A stretch of 64,000 bases of DNA, taken from the IMG/VR virus record IMGVR_UViG_3300043403_000102, positions 18,089 to 82,088 of that record. One strand, written 5' to 3'. Position numbers and translations under genes: made by a program. How positions within the stretch are numbered: the stretch's first letter is position 1; every line of letters begins with the position of its first letter. The notes under the pieces are model-generated. The model was not told the origin of the DNA and searched no databases. It saw only the letters and a list, made by a program, of their open reading frames with translations. Source of the stretch: a virus. Below, one piece after another: positions 47,369-54,173 of the stretch.

Positions 47369-48628
47369 TCAGTCGTTGTCGATGTGGATGATTTGACCCC
47401 AGCTAAGGGGTCCAGCAGTCGTATGCGGCAATGGCGCGTTCTTTCCGCAGAGCACCCAGATCACCCGGATGCCGGGTGGGGGTGTTGCGGGGGCCTCGCC
47501 CGCGCCGTCGGTCAAGAACACGAACAGCGGTGGCTTGGGCTTCATACGTTCGACGGCATCGAACGCGGGGACGAAGCTGGTGCCCCCACCGCCCTTGAAG
47601 GCCTTGAGGAAGTCGAGGGCCGACTTGATCTTGCCGTTGTGGTGAACCTCCGAGTCGCAGGCAATGAACTGCACCGCCGCCCGCACGCTCTTGAGGATGC
47701 CGTCAATCTCGGAGGCGGCGAGCTTGAGGGCCTCGCCGAGCATGCTGCCCGAGGTATCGAGACCCACGCACACCTGAGGCAAGGGCGCGCGTATCGCCGG
47801 GATGATGATCTGCCCGTCTCGACCGCTGAACATCGCCTGCCGTCGGCTGCGATGTTGATAGGTGTAGTCCTTCATGCCGATTTGAGCCGCTACGCCCGAT
47901 CGGATGGCTCGGCGCAGTTGGTCCTCCCAGCGAATCTTGGGGGGCGCGAGATGCTCCTCCGCCCATATGCGCAGGCCAAGGGGCACCGACCCTTCGCCCT
48001 TGGTCCGGGTTTCCGCCTCGATGGCCGATGCCACTTGATTGCGTATGCGCTGCAGATCCGCTTCGCTGCGCCCCTCGCTGGCGGTTCCGTCGGCATCCTC
48101 GGGGGATTCCCCGGGGAGGGGCGCGCCCCCGCTGCCCGATCCATCCATGCCCCCGGCTGCCGTCGGCTTTGACGGGGCCCCCTTGAGGTTCCCGTCTTCG
48201 TCGAGTTTCTTCATCAACTCGTGGTAGTAGGTCTCGGCCAGCAGCCCGTTCTTGAGGCCGAATGTTTTGGGCCAGCAGCCATTCGTGGGCAGGGGCACGT
48301 TGGCCTCGGAGAGGTCATCGTTGATCTCGCAGTCGGCCGCTACGTTCCAGATCTTGGGCTCTGCCGCCATCGTCTTGGCCCGTGATGCGTGCGACCGGAT
48401 GCTGTGGTTCGCCTCGTGCAGCAGCACCCCCGAGACCTGCTCAAGGGGCAACGTCGATATCCATTCAGGATCCCACATAAGCACGCCGCTTCGGGTGACT
48501 CCCATCGTACCCAGGCCGGGCGTCTCTCGGGGAATGAGCCCCATCACGGCGGCCTGCATATAAGGCATGTATTTGCGGGTCATCATGCGCGCGATTGCCA
48601 TCATCTGCTCGGGCGAGAACGTCGTCAT
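47369..48628 (-). CDS. VWA-domain protein with metallopeptidase-like N-terminus
   Basis: 419 residues from ATG 48628, overlapping the upstream stop. Residues 1-150 resemble a DUF2201-type zincin-like domain with VLLHEANHSIRSH (HExxH). A Gly/Ser-rich linker at 150-190 follows, then a VWA domain with MIDAS motif VGLDTSGSM and TDGAGE. It is the partner of the MoxR ATPase. The pair could act in remodelling a host or phage protein complex; the substrate is unknown. Confidence 0.85.
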   Translation of the reverse strand: MTTFSPEQMMAIARMMTRKYMPYMQAAVMGLIPRETPGLGTMGVTRSGVLMWDPEWISTLPLEQVSGVLLHEANHSIRSHASRAKTMAAEPKIWNVAADCEINDDLSEANVPLPTNGCWPKTFGLKNGLLAETYYHELMKKLDEDGNLKGAPSKPTAAGGMDGSGSGGAPLPGESPEDADGTASEGRSEADLQRIRNQVASAIEAETRTKGEGSVPLGLRIWAEEHLAPPKIRWEDQLRRAIRSGVAAQIGMKDYTYQHRSRRQAMFSGRDGQIIIPAIRAPLPQVCVGLDTSGSMLGEALKLAASEIDGILKSVRAAVQFIACDSEVHHNGKIKSALDFLKAFKGGGGTSFVPAFDAVERMKPKPPLFVFLTDGAGEAPATPPPGIRVIWVLCGKNAPLPHTTAGPLSWGQIIHIDND

Positions 48629-48861
48629 CAAAGCACCTCAAGCCCGGCGTTCCGAACCCACTCGATGTAGCTCGCCAGGTTGATGAGGGTGGTGTTGACG
48701 TCGGTGCCGATCGTCTTGTACGCGATGACTTCACTACCTCCCTCGGCCATCAGCTCACCCACGCACGGGGTTCCCGGGTAGACGACGAACTTACGTTCGC
48801 TCTCTAACAAGATCGCCTGCGCCTCTTCCAACTTCATGTGCCGTCGTGTTGCCATGTTCAC
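48628..48861 (-). CDS. small hypothetical protein, 75-77 aa
   Basis: Start at GTG 48861 (overlapping the previous stop, GTGA) or ATG 48855 (MATRRHMKLEEAQAIL). The rest is alpha/beta with FVVYPGTPCVGELMAEG and a helical C-terminus. It lies inside the MoxR/VWA operon. Function unknown. Confidence 0.55.
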   Translation of the reverse strand: MNMATRRHMKLEEAQAILLESERKFVVYPGTPCVGELMAEGGSEVIAYKTIGTDVNTTLINLASYIEWVRNAGLEVL

Positions 48862-49721
48862 ACCCTCCGTGCCTTCTTGTCTTGCGCCTCTTGTTCAGCG
48901 CGTGCCTCGGCATCCAAGATAGACGCCATCAGCCGCGCCTTCATCGCCTGCATTGCGTCCTGCAGGCCCTGCATCGATTGCCCTAGCATCGTCTCGTAGA
49001 CCGAGACCTTGTTGATGGCCTCGTCGGTCTTGAGCTGCCTTGTCCTCAGAGCGCGTACCCCGAGGTCGTCGTTGGTGTTGATCTCGGTTTCGAGGTCCAC
49101 CAGGTACTGATGGGCTTCGGCCTCCATCGAGCGCAGCACGAGGTCCTTCACCTCCTCGGTTTTGATTGCTGGTATCTCGACGAACGTCTGCCCCTTGAGC
49201 GTCGGGCACTTTGTCAAGGCCCGCGTCGGTAGGAAATACAAGCCCCCCGCCTGCTTCAAGGCGATGCCTTGAAGCAGGAACGCGGTGTCGATGAGCCAAC
49301 CCGAAAGGTCCTGCGTGGACAGGGTGCCGTCCATGATGCGGTCGAACTCCTCGATAATCGCGGGGCCTAGGTGGTGCGCAGGCGGCTCTATGAAGGGGCG
49401 CCCAAAAAGCCGTGCCTGCACCACCACCCGGTAGTCCAGGGGTTCGGCGGGGTCGTCCGATTTGCGCTCTTCGACGAGCGCCCACCGACCAGATTCAATC
49501 CGTCGAAGCAGCATGTGTGGCCCTGCGGCCAGGCTCATGGCCCTGCGCAATGCCACCGCGGGGCTGCACTGTTTGGGGTGCAGGTGATCGGAGATCTGCG
49601 CTGTCGTAAGATCTGCGCAAAGATTGGCGTGGCTCGTGTTGCCACTCAGGCTCCACGTCACGATCGCTCCGGCAAGGTGCGATTGGTCGAACCCGGGTAG
49701 GGCTATCAGGTCAAGGGGCAT
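48858..49721 (-). CDS. hypothetical protein of the MoxR/VWA operon, 287 aa
   Basis: MPLDLIALPGFDQSHLAG..., with a beta-rich N-terminal half (RIESGRWALVEERK; YRVVVQARLFGRP), a centre with GLYFLPTRAL, and a long coiled C-terminus (INKVSVYETMLGQSMQGLQDAMQAMKARL). It is the largest partner gene of the MoxR/VWA pair and is likely part of the same complex. A perfect TCGAAAGGACCA leader precedes its ATG. Confidence 0.6.
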   Translation of the reverse strand: MPLDLIALPGFDQSHLAGAIVTWSLSGNTSHANLCADLTTAQISDHLHPKQCSPAVALRRAMSLAAGPHMLLRRIESGRWALVEERKSDDPAEPLDYRVVVQARLFGRPFIEPPAHHLGPAIIEEFDRIMDGTLSTQDLSGWLIDTAFLLQGIALKQAGGLYFLPTRALTKCPTLKGQTFVEIPAIKTEEVKDLVLRSMEAEAHQYLVDLETEINTNDDLGVRALRTRQLKTDEAINKVSVYETMLGQSMQGLQDAMQAMKARLMASILDAEARAEQEAQDKKARRV

Positions 49722-49724
49722 GTT

Positions 49725-49735
49725 GGTCCTTTCGA
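49725..49735 (-). promoter_or_regulatory. conserved TCGAAAGGACC leader, gene 49721
   Basis: Reads TCGAAAGGACC followed by AAC and the ATG at 49721. Together with AAC it matches 14 consecutive bases of the complement of the loop in the structured RNA at 33885-34010, the longest match found. Confidence 0.65.
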
Positions 49736-49736
49736 T

Positions 49737-49856
49737 TTACGGGGCGACAGTTACCGAGGCGAACACCCAGACCACCCCCACCAGGAGCGCGAGAAAGATC
49801 ACGCAATCAAGGATCGCGGCGGCGGGGCTTTGTTTGCATTCGTTTTCGTCAATCAT
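49737..49856 (-). CDS. small membrane protein, 39 aa
   Basis: MIDENECKQSPAAAIL..., then one hydrophobic segment (DCVIFLALLVGVVWVFASV). The start overlaps the next stop by ATGA, which supports it as real. A small single-span membrane protein of unknown role. Confidence 0.55.
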   Translation of the reverse strand: MIDENECKQSPAAAILDCVIFLALLVGVVWVFASVTVAP

Positions 49857-50179
49857 CCGAGTGCCTCTTGCATCGTGGTGTCCGAGCCCGACAACATCTC
49901 GTTGACCATCGCGGGCACCCGCCCGAAATACAGGATGCGTTTGTTGTGGTCCTCGCGACGTTCGATGACGGGGATCCCCGCCATACGCAGGCGACTGATG
50001 AGGGCCGCTGACGAGGCCCTATATTTCCCCGAATAGGTCGCGGCCGACCCCTTCAGGGTCGAGCCGCTGATGGACTCGTTCCCGAGAACGATACCGCGCT
50101 GATAGCTTCCCTTGCAAAGCGCCAGCGCCCGGTCTTGTTCCTCTTGTGTACCGTGGTCCCAGTTTGCCCACTTGCCCAT
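49853..50179 (-). CDS. hypothetical protein, about 108 aa
   Basis: Start at ATG 50179 (MGKWANWDHGTQEEQDR), six bases after a TCGAAAGGACC leader. It is basic, with an HTH-like centre (RASSAALISRLRMAGIPVIERREDHNKRILYFG), reminiscent of a winged helix with a wing of basic residues. It could bind DNA. Overlaps the small membrane gene by four bases. Confidence 0.6.
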   Translation of the reverse strand: MGKWANWDHGTQEEQDRALALCKGSYQRGIVLGNESISGSTLKGSAATYSGKYRASSAALISRLRMAGIPVIERREDHNKRILYFGRVPAMVNEMLSGSDTTMQEALG

Positions 50180-50182
50180 GAT

Positions 50183-50193
50183 GGTCCTTTCGA
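50183..50193 (-). promoter_or_regulatory. conserved TCGAAAGGACC leader, gene 50179
   Basis: TCGAAAGGACC with ATC before ATG 50179. Fourth exact copy of the core. Confidence 0.65.
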
Positions 50194-50208
50194 TGATGCG
50201 GGTACTCC

Positions 50209-50269
50209 GCTCAGGACTCCGCATGCGTGATGCGAGGCCCTGAGCGAAGGGGCAGTCGCCTGCCCCTCA
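50209..50269 (-). terminator. stem-loops between two small genes
   Basis: AGGGGCAG at 50249-50256 pairs with CTGCCCCT just after it, and CGCTCAGG near 50209 pairs with CCTGAGCG near 50240. Together they form adjacent hairpins between the stop of 50278 and the leader of 50179. No T-run is evident. They may terminate or protect mRNA ends. Confidence 0.55.
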
Positions 50270-50277
50270 ACACCTCC

Positions 50278-50784
50278 CTAGCGAGGGTTTGCAGACAGGT
50301 GGGCCAGCGGTACGAACCCGAGCATCTTCCGGACGTTGCCGTCCGTCATCTCGGCACCGATGCGCACGAGGGCGCGCTTGCCGATGAGCTTCTCGACATA
50401 GAGCGAGTTCAGGTCGCTCTCGCTGTACGCCCCCAGGTATTCGGCGTGGTGCTTGGCGCGAAGCCAAACCTGCGTGCCGAGGGACACGATCAGCTTGCCT
50501 GCGCCGACACCTACCGGAGGGGCAAATCCTTCGGCCTTCTGGGCGGCGATGGTTTCGATGAGCGTCTTGCAGGCGCTGATGGCTTCATCAGAGGCGGCCG
50601 TGATATCGACGTTGCGCCACTTTGCGACCATGCGGCCAATGCGCGCGGCCGATTTATGGGCAGCCACCGCGCTCCCGAAGACCGAGTCGATCTTGCTCTT
50701 CTTGGCCCTTGGGGCTTTGGTCGAGGCCTTGGTGACAGGAGGGGGGACGAGCGCGGGGCGAGCGGCCTTTTGAATAGTTGCCAT
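50278..50784 (-). CDS. hypothetical protein, 168 aa
   Basis: Start at ATG 50784 behind a TCGAAAGGACC leader. The N-terminus is Pro/Lys-rich and disordered (KAARPALVPPPVTKASTKAPRAKKSK). The rest is helical with ARIGRMVAKWRNV and VWLRAKHHAEYLGAY, ending with RKMLGFVPLAHL. The basic N-terminus suggests nucleic-acid contact. Isolated between hairpins, so probably an independent transcript. Function unknown. Confidence 0.6.
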   Translation of the reverse strand: MATIQKAARPALVPPPVTKASTKAPRAKKSKIDSVFGSAVAAHKSAARIGRMVAKWRNVDITAASDEAISACKTLIETIAAQKAEGFAPPVGVGAGKLIVSLGTQVWLRAKHHAEYLGAYSESDLNSLYVEKLIGKRALVRIGAEMTDGNVRKMLGFVPLAHLSANPR

Positions 50785-50791
50785 GATGTTT

Positions 50792-50802
50792 GGTCCTTTC
50801 GA
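50792..50802 (-). promoter_or_regulatory. conserved TCGAAAGGACC leader, gene 50784
   Basis: TCGAAAGGACC preceded by CGAA. The same extended core CGAATCGAAAGGAC also precedes the gene at 51674, so these are close copies of a leader cassette. Confidence 0.65.
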
Positions 50803-50817
50803 TTCGGGGGTAAGTCC

Positions 50818-50853
50818 CCGAAGCAGCCCGCAGTTGAGGGTGGGCTGCTTCGG
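50818..50853 (-). terminator. perfect 12-base hairpin
   Basis: CCGAAGCAGCCC at 50818-50829 pairs with GGGCTGCTTCGG at 50842-50853. It lies between the stop of 50858-51136 and the leader of 50784. No T-run is visible, but position and stability suggest a termination or processing site. Confidence 0.65.
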
Positions 50854-50857
50854 ACTC

Positions 50858-51136
50858 TCACTCATACGTCGCGGTGGCAAGGGCCCGAACGTAATCCGTC
50901 CAGCCGTCGATTATGTGCGCGTCGTCTGGGTCGACTCCGTTGAGGCACGTATCCAGGAGCGTTGCGGTGGTCCAAGCCCCGCTTCGCAGGTTGTCGAGGT
51001 CGCCTTGAACGTCTGCGAGGTCGCTACCGCAAAACTCAAGCGTCGTCATGGTGTTGCGGTTGAACAAGACGGGAGGGGTCGAGGGGACCAAAAACTTGTC
51101 ATCAGGCAAGGGCTTCGATTGAAGTGCGCAGGCCAT
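50858..51136 (-). CDS. hypothetical protein, 92 aa
   Basis: MACALQSKPLPDDKFLV..., with an in-frame ATG at 51049 (MTTLEFCGSDLADVQGDL) giving a shorter 63-residue form. Acidic, helical, with AWTTATLLDTCLNG and TDYVRALATATYE. Function unknown. Confidence 0.55.
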   Translation of the reverse strand: MACALQSKPLPDDKFLVPSTPPVLFNRNTMTTLEFCGSDLADVQGDLDNLRSGAWTTATLLDTCLNGVDPDDAHIIDGWTDYVRALATATYE

Positions 51137-51138
51137 GT

Positions 51139-51327
51139 TCAGTTGCCCCCTTTCTCTTTGCCCCCGAACTTCGCCTCGTCGAACGCGAGCTGCTTCAGGT
51201 CACGGGCGCTCAATCCGCTAATCGCCGCCGAGTTCCCCGCAACTACGGTATGAAAATCCCTTGCATGATGTTTGCGGAAAGCCTCGGCGTGAGCGGTGTC
51301 GGGGAAGGTGAAAATTTTGGTGGCCAT
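51139..51327 (-). CDS. small hypothetical protein, 62 aa
   Basis: MATKIFTFPDTAHAEAFRKHHARDF..., alpha/beta with a His-rich helix and a basic end (FGGKEKGGN). It resembles a tiny ferredoxin-like or DNA-binding fold, but no family is recognised. It lies between other small genes. Confidence 0.5.
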   Translation of the reverse strand: MATKIFTFPDTAHAEAFRKHHARDFHTVVAGNSAAISGLSARDLKQLAFDEAKFGGKEKGGN

Positions 51328-51330
51328 GTT

Positions 51331-51429
51331 TCAGTTGTCTTTCTTCTTAGGGTACACCAGCTCGCTCATCGTTACCGCTGGGATGCGGACCGTCTTGGAT
51401 TCTGGCGGCCTCTTTACCGGGGCGCTCAT
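51331..51429 (-). CDS. tiny protein, 32 aa
   Basis: MSAPVKRPPESKTVRIPAV... ending LVYPKKKDN, with GGAGG just before the ATG. The start overlaps the stop of the gene at 51426 (ATGA), supporting it as a translated frame. Basic and disordered. Function unknown. Confidence 0.5.
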   Translation of the reverse strand: MSAPVKRPPESKTVRIPAVTMSELVYPKKKDN

Positions 51430-51674
51430 CGGAGGAACTCCTTGATGTCCCGGGCCAGGCAGCGCAGCTCCTCTTTGTCCAGGTCGGGGTCGCTGACCTC
51501 GATTGAGGCGCTGAGAATAGCGATGCAGGTTTGTAGGAGCTGCTTTTTGGCCCTCGCCTCCGTATCGCTCAACTCATCATCCCCACCATGGGGCTTCAGG
51601 TCTTCGAGGGCGAATTTGCAGTCATCCAGGTCGCGGAGAGTATTTTCAAATCGGCAATAGCTCATGTTGGCCAT
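51426..51674 (-). CDS. conserved small phage protein (MANMSYCRFENT family)
   Basis: 82 residues starting MANMSYCRFENTLRDLDDCKFALE, a start I recall as common to a widespread phage and conjugative-element family of unknown function. The rest is helical and acidic (DTEARAKKQLLQTCIAILSASIEV). The ATG follows a close copy of the shared leader (TCGAAAGGACT). Length equals the family norm. Confidence 0.65.
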   Translation of the reverse strand: MANMSYCRFENTLRDLDDCKFALEDLKPHGGDDELSDTEARAKKQLLQTCIAILSASIEVSDPDLDKEELRCLARDIKEFLR

Positions 51675-51681
51675 GTTGTTT

Positions 51682-51692
51682 AGTCCTTTCGA
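51682..51692 (-). promoter_or_regulatory. TCGAAAGGACT leader, gene 51674
   Basis: One base from the consensus (T for C at the end), upstream of ATG 51674. It shares the CGAA flank with the copy at 50792. Confidence 0.6.
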
Positions 51693-51703
51693 TTCGGGAA
51701 CAA

Positions 51704-51772
51704 GCCCGGTCGAACCGCCCACCCTTTCGGGGTGAGAAGCTCGACCGGGCCGCGCTTGTTTGCTGCGCGGCC
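51704..51772 (-). terminator. double hairpin
   Basis: GCCCGGTCGA (51704-51713) pairs with TCGACCGGGC (51741-51750), with a small inner stem. GGCCGCGC (51748-51755) pairs with GCGCGGCC (51765-51772). Both lie upstream of the MANMSYCRFENT gene. They would separate its transcript from the gene-free stretch to the right. Confidence 0.65.
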
Positions 51773-52188
51773 CTTACAGAATTTATTTCAGCGGGGGTGC
51801 TCGGTGTCCGGGGGAATACTGACGGACCGTGCCGCCATCATCTCAGGAGCCGGTGCAGCGCGCTTTGGTTGCGCTCCCCTGCCTATCTGTCCATGTTCGT
51901 CTGCCGTCTCGCGTCCGCTCCCCTGTGGGGCCTGGGGACCTTTGGGGTCCTTGGGTTTGGGCCTGGCTCCTAGCGGGGTCTGTTACGTCCGCCCTGGGGC
52001 TGCCTACCGGTTTCGCGCTGGCCTGGTTTTCAGAGAGCGTCGGGGAGGAAGTTCTTTCGAGCCACCCGTCCTGACAAGAACAATACTAGGGGATAAATAG
52101 AGAATAGGCAATAAATAATAACGGGAAAAGAACATAGCTCCGCTAACTACGCGTAATCACGAGGCAATTAGGCGCAACTTTTTTCGAC
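51773..52188. other. gene-free stretch with AT-rich tract
   Basis: About 415 bases with no convincing gene on either strand. The right half (52080-52160) is AT-rich for this genome and contains repeated TAAATA-like tracts (GATAAATAG, CAATAAATAATAA). It could hold promoters for the transcription unit to the left or a regulatory region; I see no copy of the GTAAAC-N13-CTAAATA motif. Plus-strand frames here are low-complexity and lack ribosome sites. Confidence 0.4.
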
Positions 52189-52227
52189 GGGAACTGCGGC
52201 CCGCGACAATGGGGGGCCGCAGTTCCC
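52189..52227 (-). terminator. 14-base perfect hairpin after amidase gene
   Basis: GGGAACTGCGGCCC (52189-52202) pairs perfectly with GGGCCGCAGTTCCC (52214-52227). It follows the amidase stop at 52243 on the minus strand. The next bases on that strand are GTCGAAAAAA, not T-rich, so termination would be atypical; it may instead protect the 3' end. Confidence 0.65.
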
Positions 52228-52242
52228 CGCAGCGCGCGGCCC

Positions 52243-52902
52243 CTATACCCGGGACCAGTCGAACCAGGGCGCGGCCCTCAGGGCCCCCGGATCCCAACCC
52301 CCGCCGCCACCCCACCGGGATAGGGGGGACAGATCCTCGTGCCCGAACACAGGCAGGCCAGAAATTAACCAGCGCCTCTGAATATCGGCCACGAGCGCCG
52401 CCACCGTCCGATATTGCGCCTCGGTATAGAGGGAGCCCGTCGAATCGATTCCCTGCAGCGGAACCAACTCGACCCCTACCCCTACTTGGTTGGGGCTCCC
52501 CGTGCGCAGAAGGCCCGCAGGGTTGTTGGCGGGGCCGTGGGCCCTGTCCCACGCCGCGAGGCCCGCAGGGCTCAGGCCCTTGCGCCAGGAGCCGTCTCGG
52601 TAGGACGCAGCTTCTTGGGGCGATACGCGGCAGTGCCAGGCCATCTCGGTCTCGTTGGCCACCTGCCACAGCACCCCATCGAGGTCGATCACGTAGTGCG
52701 CGAAGTTCGACTCAGGGTCCTGGTACTCTCCGAGCACGGCCTCGATGACGGGCTTGTTGAGCTTCTTGGCGAGGTCGTAGACCCCGCGTCCCGTGGTGTG
52801 CACGACGAGCGCCTCGGGTTCGGGGCGCGGGCGATCTTTCACGTCGCGCATGTGCCCGACTACGCGGGCGAGGGATGACAGGCCTCTAGGGTCGTTGCTC
52901 AC
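52243..52902 (-). CDS. N-acetylmuramoyl-L-alanine amidase (endolysin)
   Basis: 219 residues from GTG 52902, whose GTGA overlaps the resolvase stop. The amidase_2 zinc site is visible: LVVHTTGRG (first His), EMAWHCRV and VFGHEDLSPLSRW (later His). NFAHYVIDLDGVLWQV and VGVGVELVP are typical strands. It has no signal peptide, so it needs the holin candidate at 53428-53679. It cleaves the amide link between glycan and peptide. Confidence 0.87.
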   Translation of the reverse strand: MSNDPRGLSSLARVVGHMRDVKDRPRPEPEALVVHTTGRGVYDLAKKLNKPVIEAVLGEYQDPESNFAHYVIDLDGVLWQVANETEMAWHCRVSPQEAASYRDGSWRKGLSPAGLAAWDRAHGPANNPAGLLRTGSPNQVGVGVELVPLQGIDSTGSLYTEAQYRTVAALVADIQRRWLISGLPVFGHEDLSPLSRWGGGGGWDPGALRAAPWFDWSRV

Positions 52903-53399
52903 GCACTGATTCTGCGCCCGTACTCCGCGATGAGCAAGGCGTCGGCCCAGCCGTCCTTCAGCCCGCCCTTGGGGCCTCGGAGGTTGACCCCGGGGAACAA
53001 CTGCCCCGCAATGTGCGCGGCTTGCTCTTTGCGCGCCTTTGTACCGTCTGCCTTGGGCATGCCCTTCATGAGCAACGCACGCCACGTCTGCGGGGCCACC
53101 TGAACGTAAGGGATGCGCAGCACCGAGAGCATGCCTATCCAAAGACCCCCGCCATACCCGATGCTGTGGGCGCTGACGACTCCCTCGCCGGGCCGAACAC
53201 CCGTGCGCTCGATGACGACGACGGCCTCCCCTAAGCGATGGATCGTTTCCAGCATTGTGACCATGCCGCGCAGATCATATTCCCGCTTCGTCGTCGTGGT
53301 TCCCAGCGTGGGGGTTGACGATATGAGCGGCACACCACTTGGTGACAGAGACACCACCGCGCCGCTCTTGCCTGGGTCGATACCGACATAAGTCTTCAT
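52899..53399 (-). CDS. RuvC-like Holliday junction resolvase
   Basis: 166 residues. The RNase H-like start is YVGIDPGKSGAVV (catalytic Asp), then VVIERTGV (Glu), and DGWADALLIAEYGRR (C-terminal acidic pair). It resembles phage RuvC-like nucleases that cut branched DNA before packaging. It is the first gene after promoter copy 9 and is joined to the amidase by GTGA overlap. Confidence 0.85.
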   Translation of the reverse strand: MKTYVGIDPGKSGAVVSLSPSGVPLISSTPTLGTTTTKREYDLRGMVTMLETIHRLGEAVVVIERTGVRPGEGVVSAHSIGYGGGLWIGMLSVLRIPYVQVAPQTWRALLMKGMPKADGTKARKEQAAHIAGQLFPGVNLRGPKGGLKDGWADALLIAEYGRRISA

Positions 53400-53405
53400 C
53401 CCCCG

Positions 53406-53431
53406 TATTTAGGGGGAAGGTAGTGGTTTAC
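53406..53431 (-). promoter_or_regulatory. repeated promoter motif, copy 9
   Basis: GTAAAC-N13-CTAAATAC, then GGGGG and ATG 53399. It would drive the resolvase and amidase. The TAA of GTAAAC is the stop of the holin-like gene. Confidence 0.7.
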
Positions 53432-53679
53432 TTTTCAGGGGGGAACATCGGTGGCTGCGAGGGGGTCTTGTCCGCGCGCAGACGGTCCAGCGCCGCGTCC
53501 TGATACTGCGGGGTCAACGCCGACCGCAAGCTCGTCAGCAGTGCCACCGCAATGGCTGCCCACTTGGCGGCCTTGTCGCTGATGAGCCCCTGGGACGCAA
53601 TGTCCCCGATAACCCCGATGCTCAGGGAGAGAATCAAAAAGAAGATGCTGATGCCGCGTTTCTCAAGTTGCTGAAGCAT
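53428..53679 (-). CDS. putative holin
   Basis: 83 residues. It has a basic N-terminus (MLQQLEKRG), a first hydrophobic segment (ISIFFLILSLSIGVIGDIA), a second (AAKWAAIAVALLTSLR), and a charged Pro-rich tail (RLRADKTPSQPPMFPPEK). Two segments and a polar tail fit class II holins, and the endolysin lies two genes downstream. No experimental match. Confidence 0.6.
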   Translation of the reverse strand: MLQQLEKRGISIFFLILSLSIGVIGDIASQGLISDKAAKWAAIAVALLTSLRSALTPQYQDAALDRLRADKTPSQPPMFPPEK

Positions 53680-53682
53680 GGT

Positions 53683-54081
53683 TCATTCCCCTTCCGGTAG
53701 GTCCACACGACAAGCGAGGCCTTCGCCCTGCTTCATGCAGGTGATGACCATCGCCTTCAAAAGTTTTCGTGTCTTGGCATACGAGGCCGCGATCTCTTGC
53801 CGATACGCCACCCCGCCGCCTGCGACCACTTGCTCGGCGTTCAGGTGAATAGACTTGTCGCTCTGATGGACTTGGCCCTGGAAACCCACCATCGCCAAGC
53901 TGGCCACGCCTGACAGCAGCACAAGGAGCAAGGCGCCTACCATGGGGGCCGACAGCACCACGCGAGAAATGTTCACTGTGCTGTCCGGTTGGCTATAGCT
54001 AGACGGTACCGGACCCGATGCTTGAGGCCTCGAATAGCCAACGGGTATTTCAACTGGCGTGGGCGTGTTGTCGTTGGACAT
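53683..54081 (-). CDS. membrane protein, spanin- or holin-associated candidate
   Basis: 132 residues. It has a Pro/Ser-rich 40-residue N-terminus, one membrane segment (VVLSAPMVGALLLVLLSGVASLAMVG), and a helical exported or cytoplasmic domain with two Cys. Single-span proteins next to the holin are often inner spanins; no outer spanin gene is overlapping here. The lipoproteins at 15.4-17.0 kb might be the partners. Confidence 0.5.
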   Translation of the reverse strand: MSNDNTPTPVEIPVGYSRPQASGPVPSSYSQPDSTVNISRVVLSAPMVGALLLVLLSGVASLAMVGFQGQVHQSDKSIHLNAEQVVAGGGVAYRQEIAASYAKTRKLLKAMVITCMKQGEGLACRVDLPEGE

Positions 54082-54109
54082 TCGAGGGTACTCCTGCCGT
54101 GAGGGTTAA

Positions 54110-54152
54110 AAGATCCGAGAGCCCCCTGTTTGTAAGGAGGCTCCCGGATCTT
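54110..54152 (-). terminator. terminator between tail-fibre and lysis modules
   Basis: AAGATCCGAGAGCC (54110-54123) pairs with GGCTCCCGGATCTT (54139-54152) with one mismatch. On the minus strand a CTTTTAA follows. It separates the virion gene at 54174 from the membrane protein gene at 53683. Confidence 0.75.
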
Positions 54153-54173
54153 AAGCGGCGAGATTAACCTAAA

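Noticed and set aside
51829-52074. Plus-strand frame in the gene-free stretch at 51.8-52.1 kb
   Set aside because: No ribosome site, low-complexity hydrophobic product, and no neighbour in that orientation.
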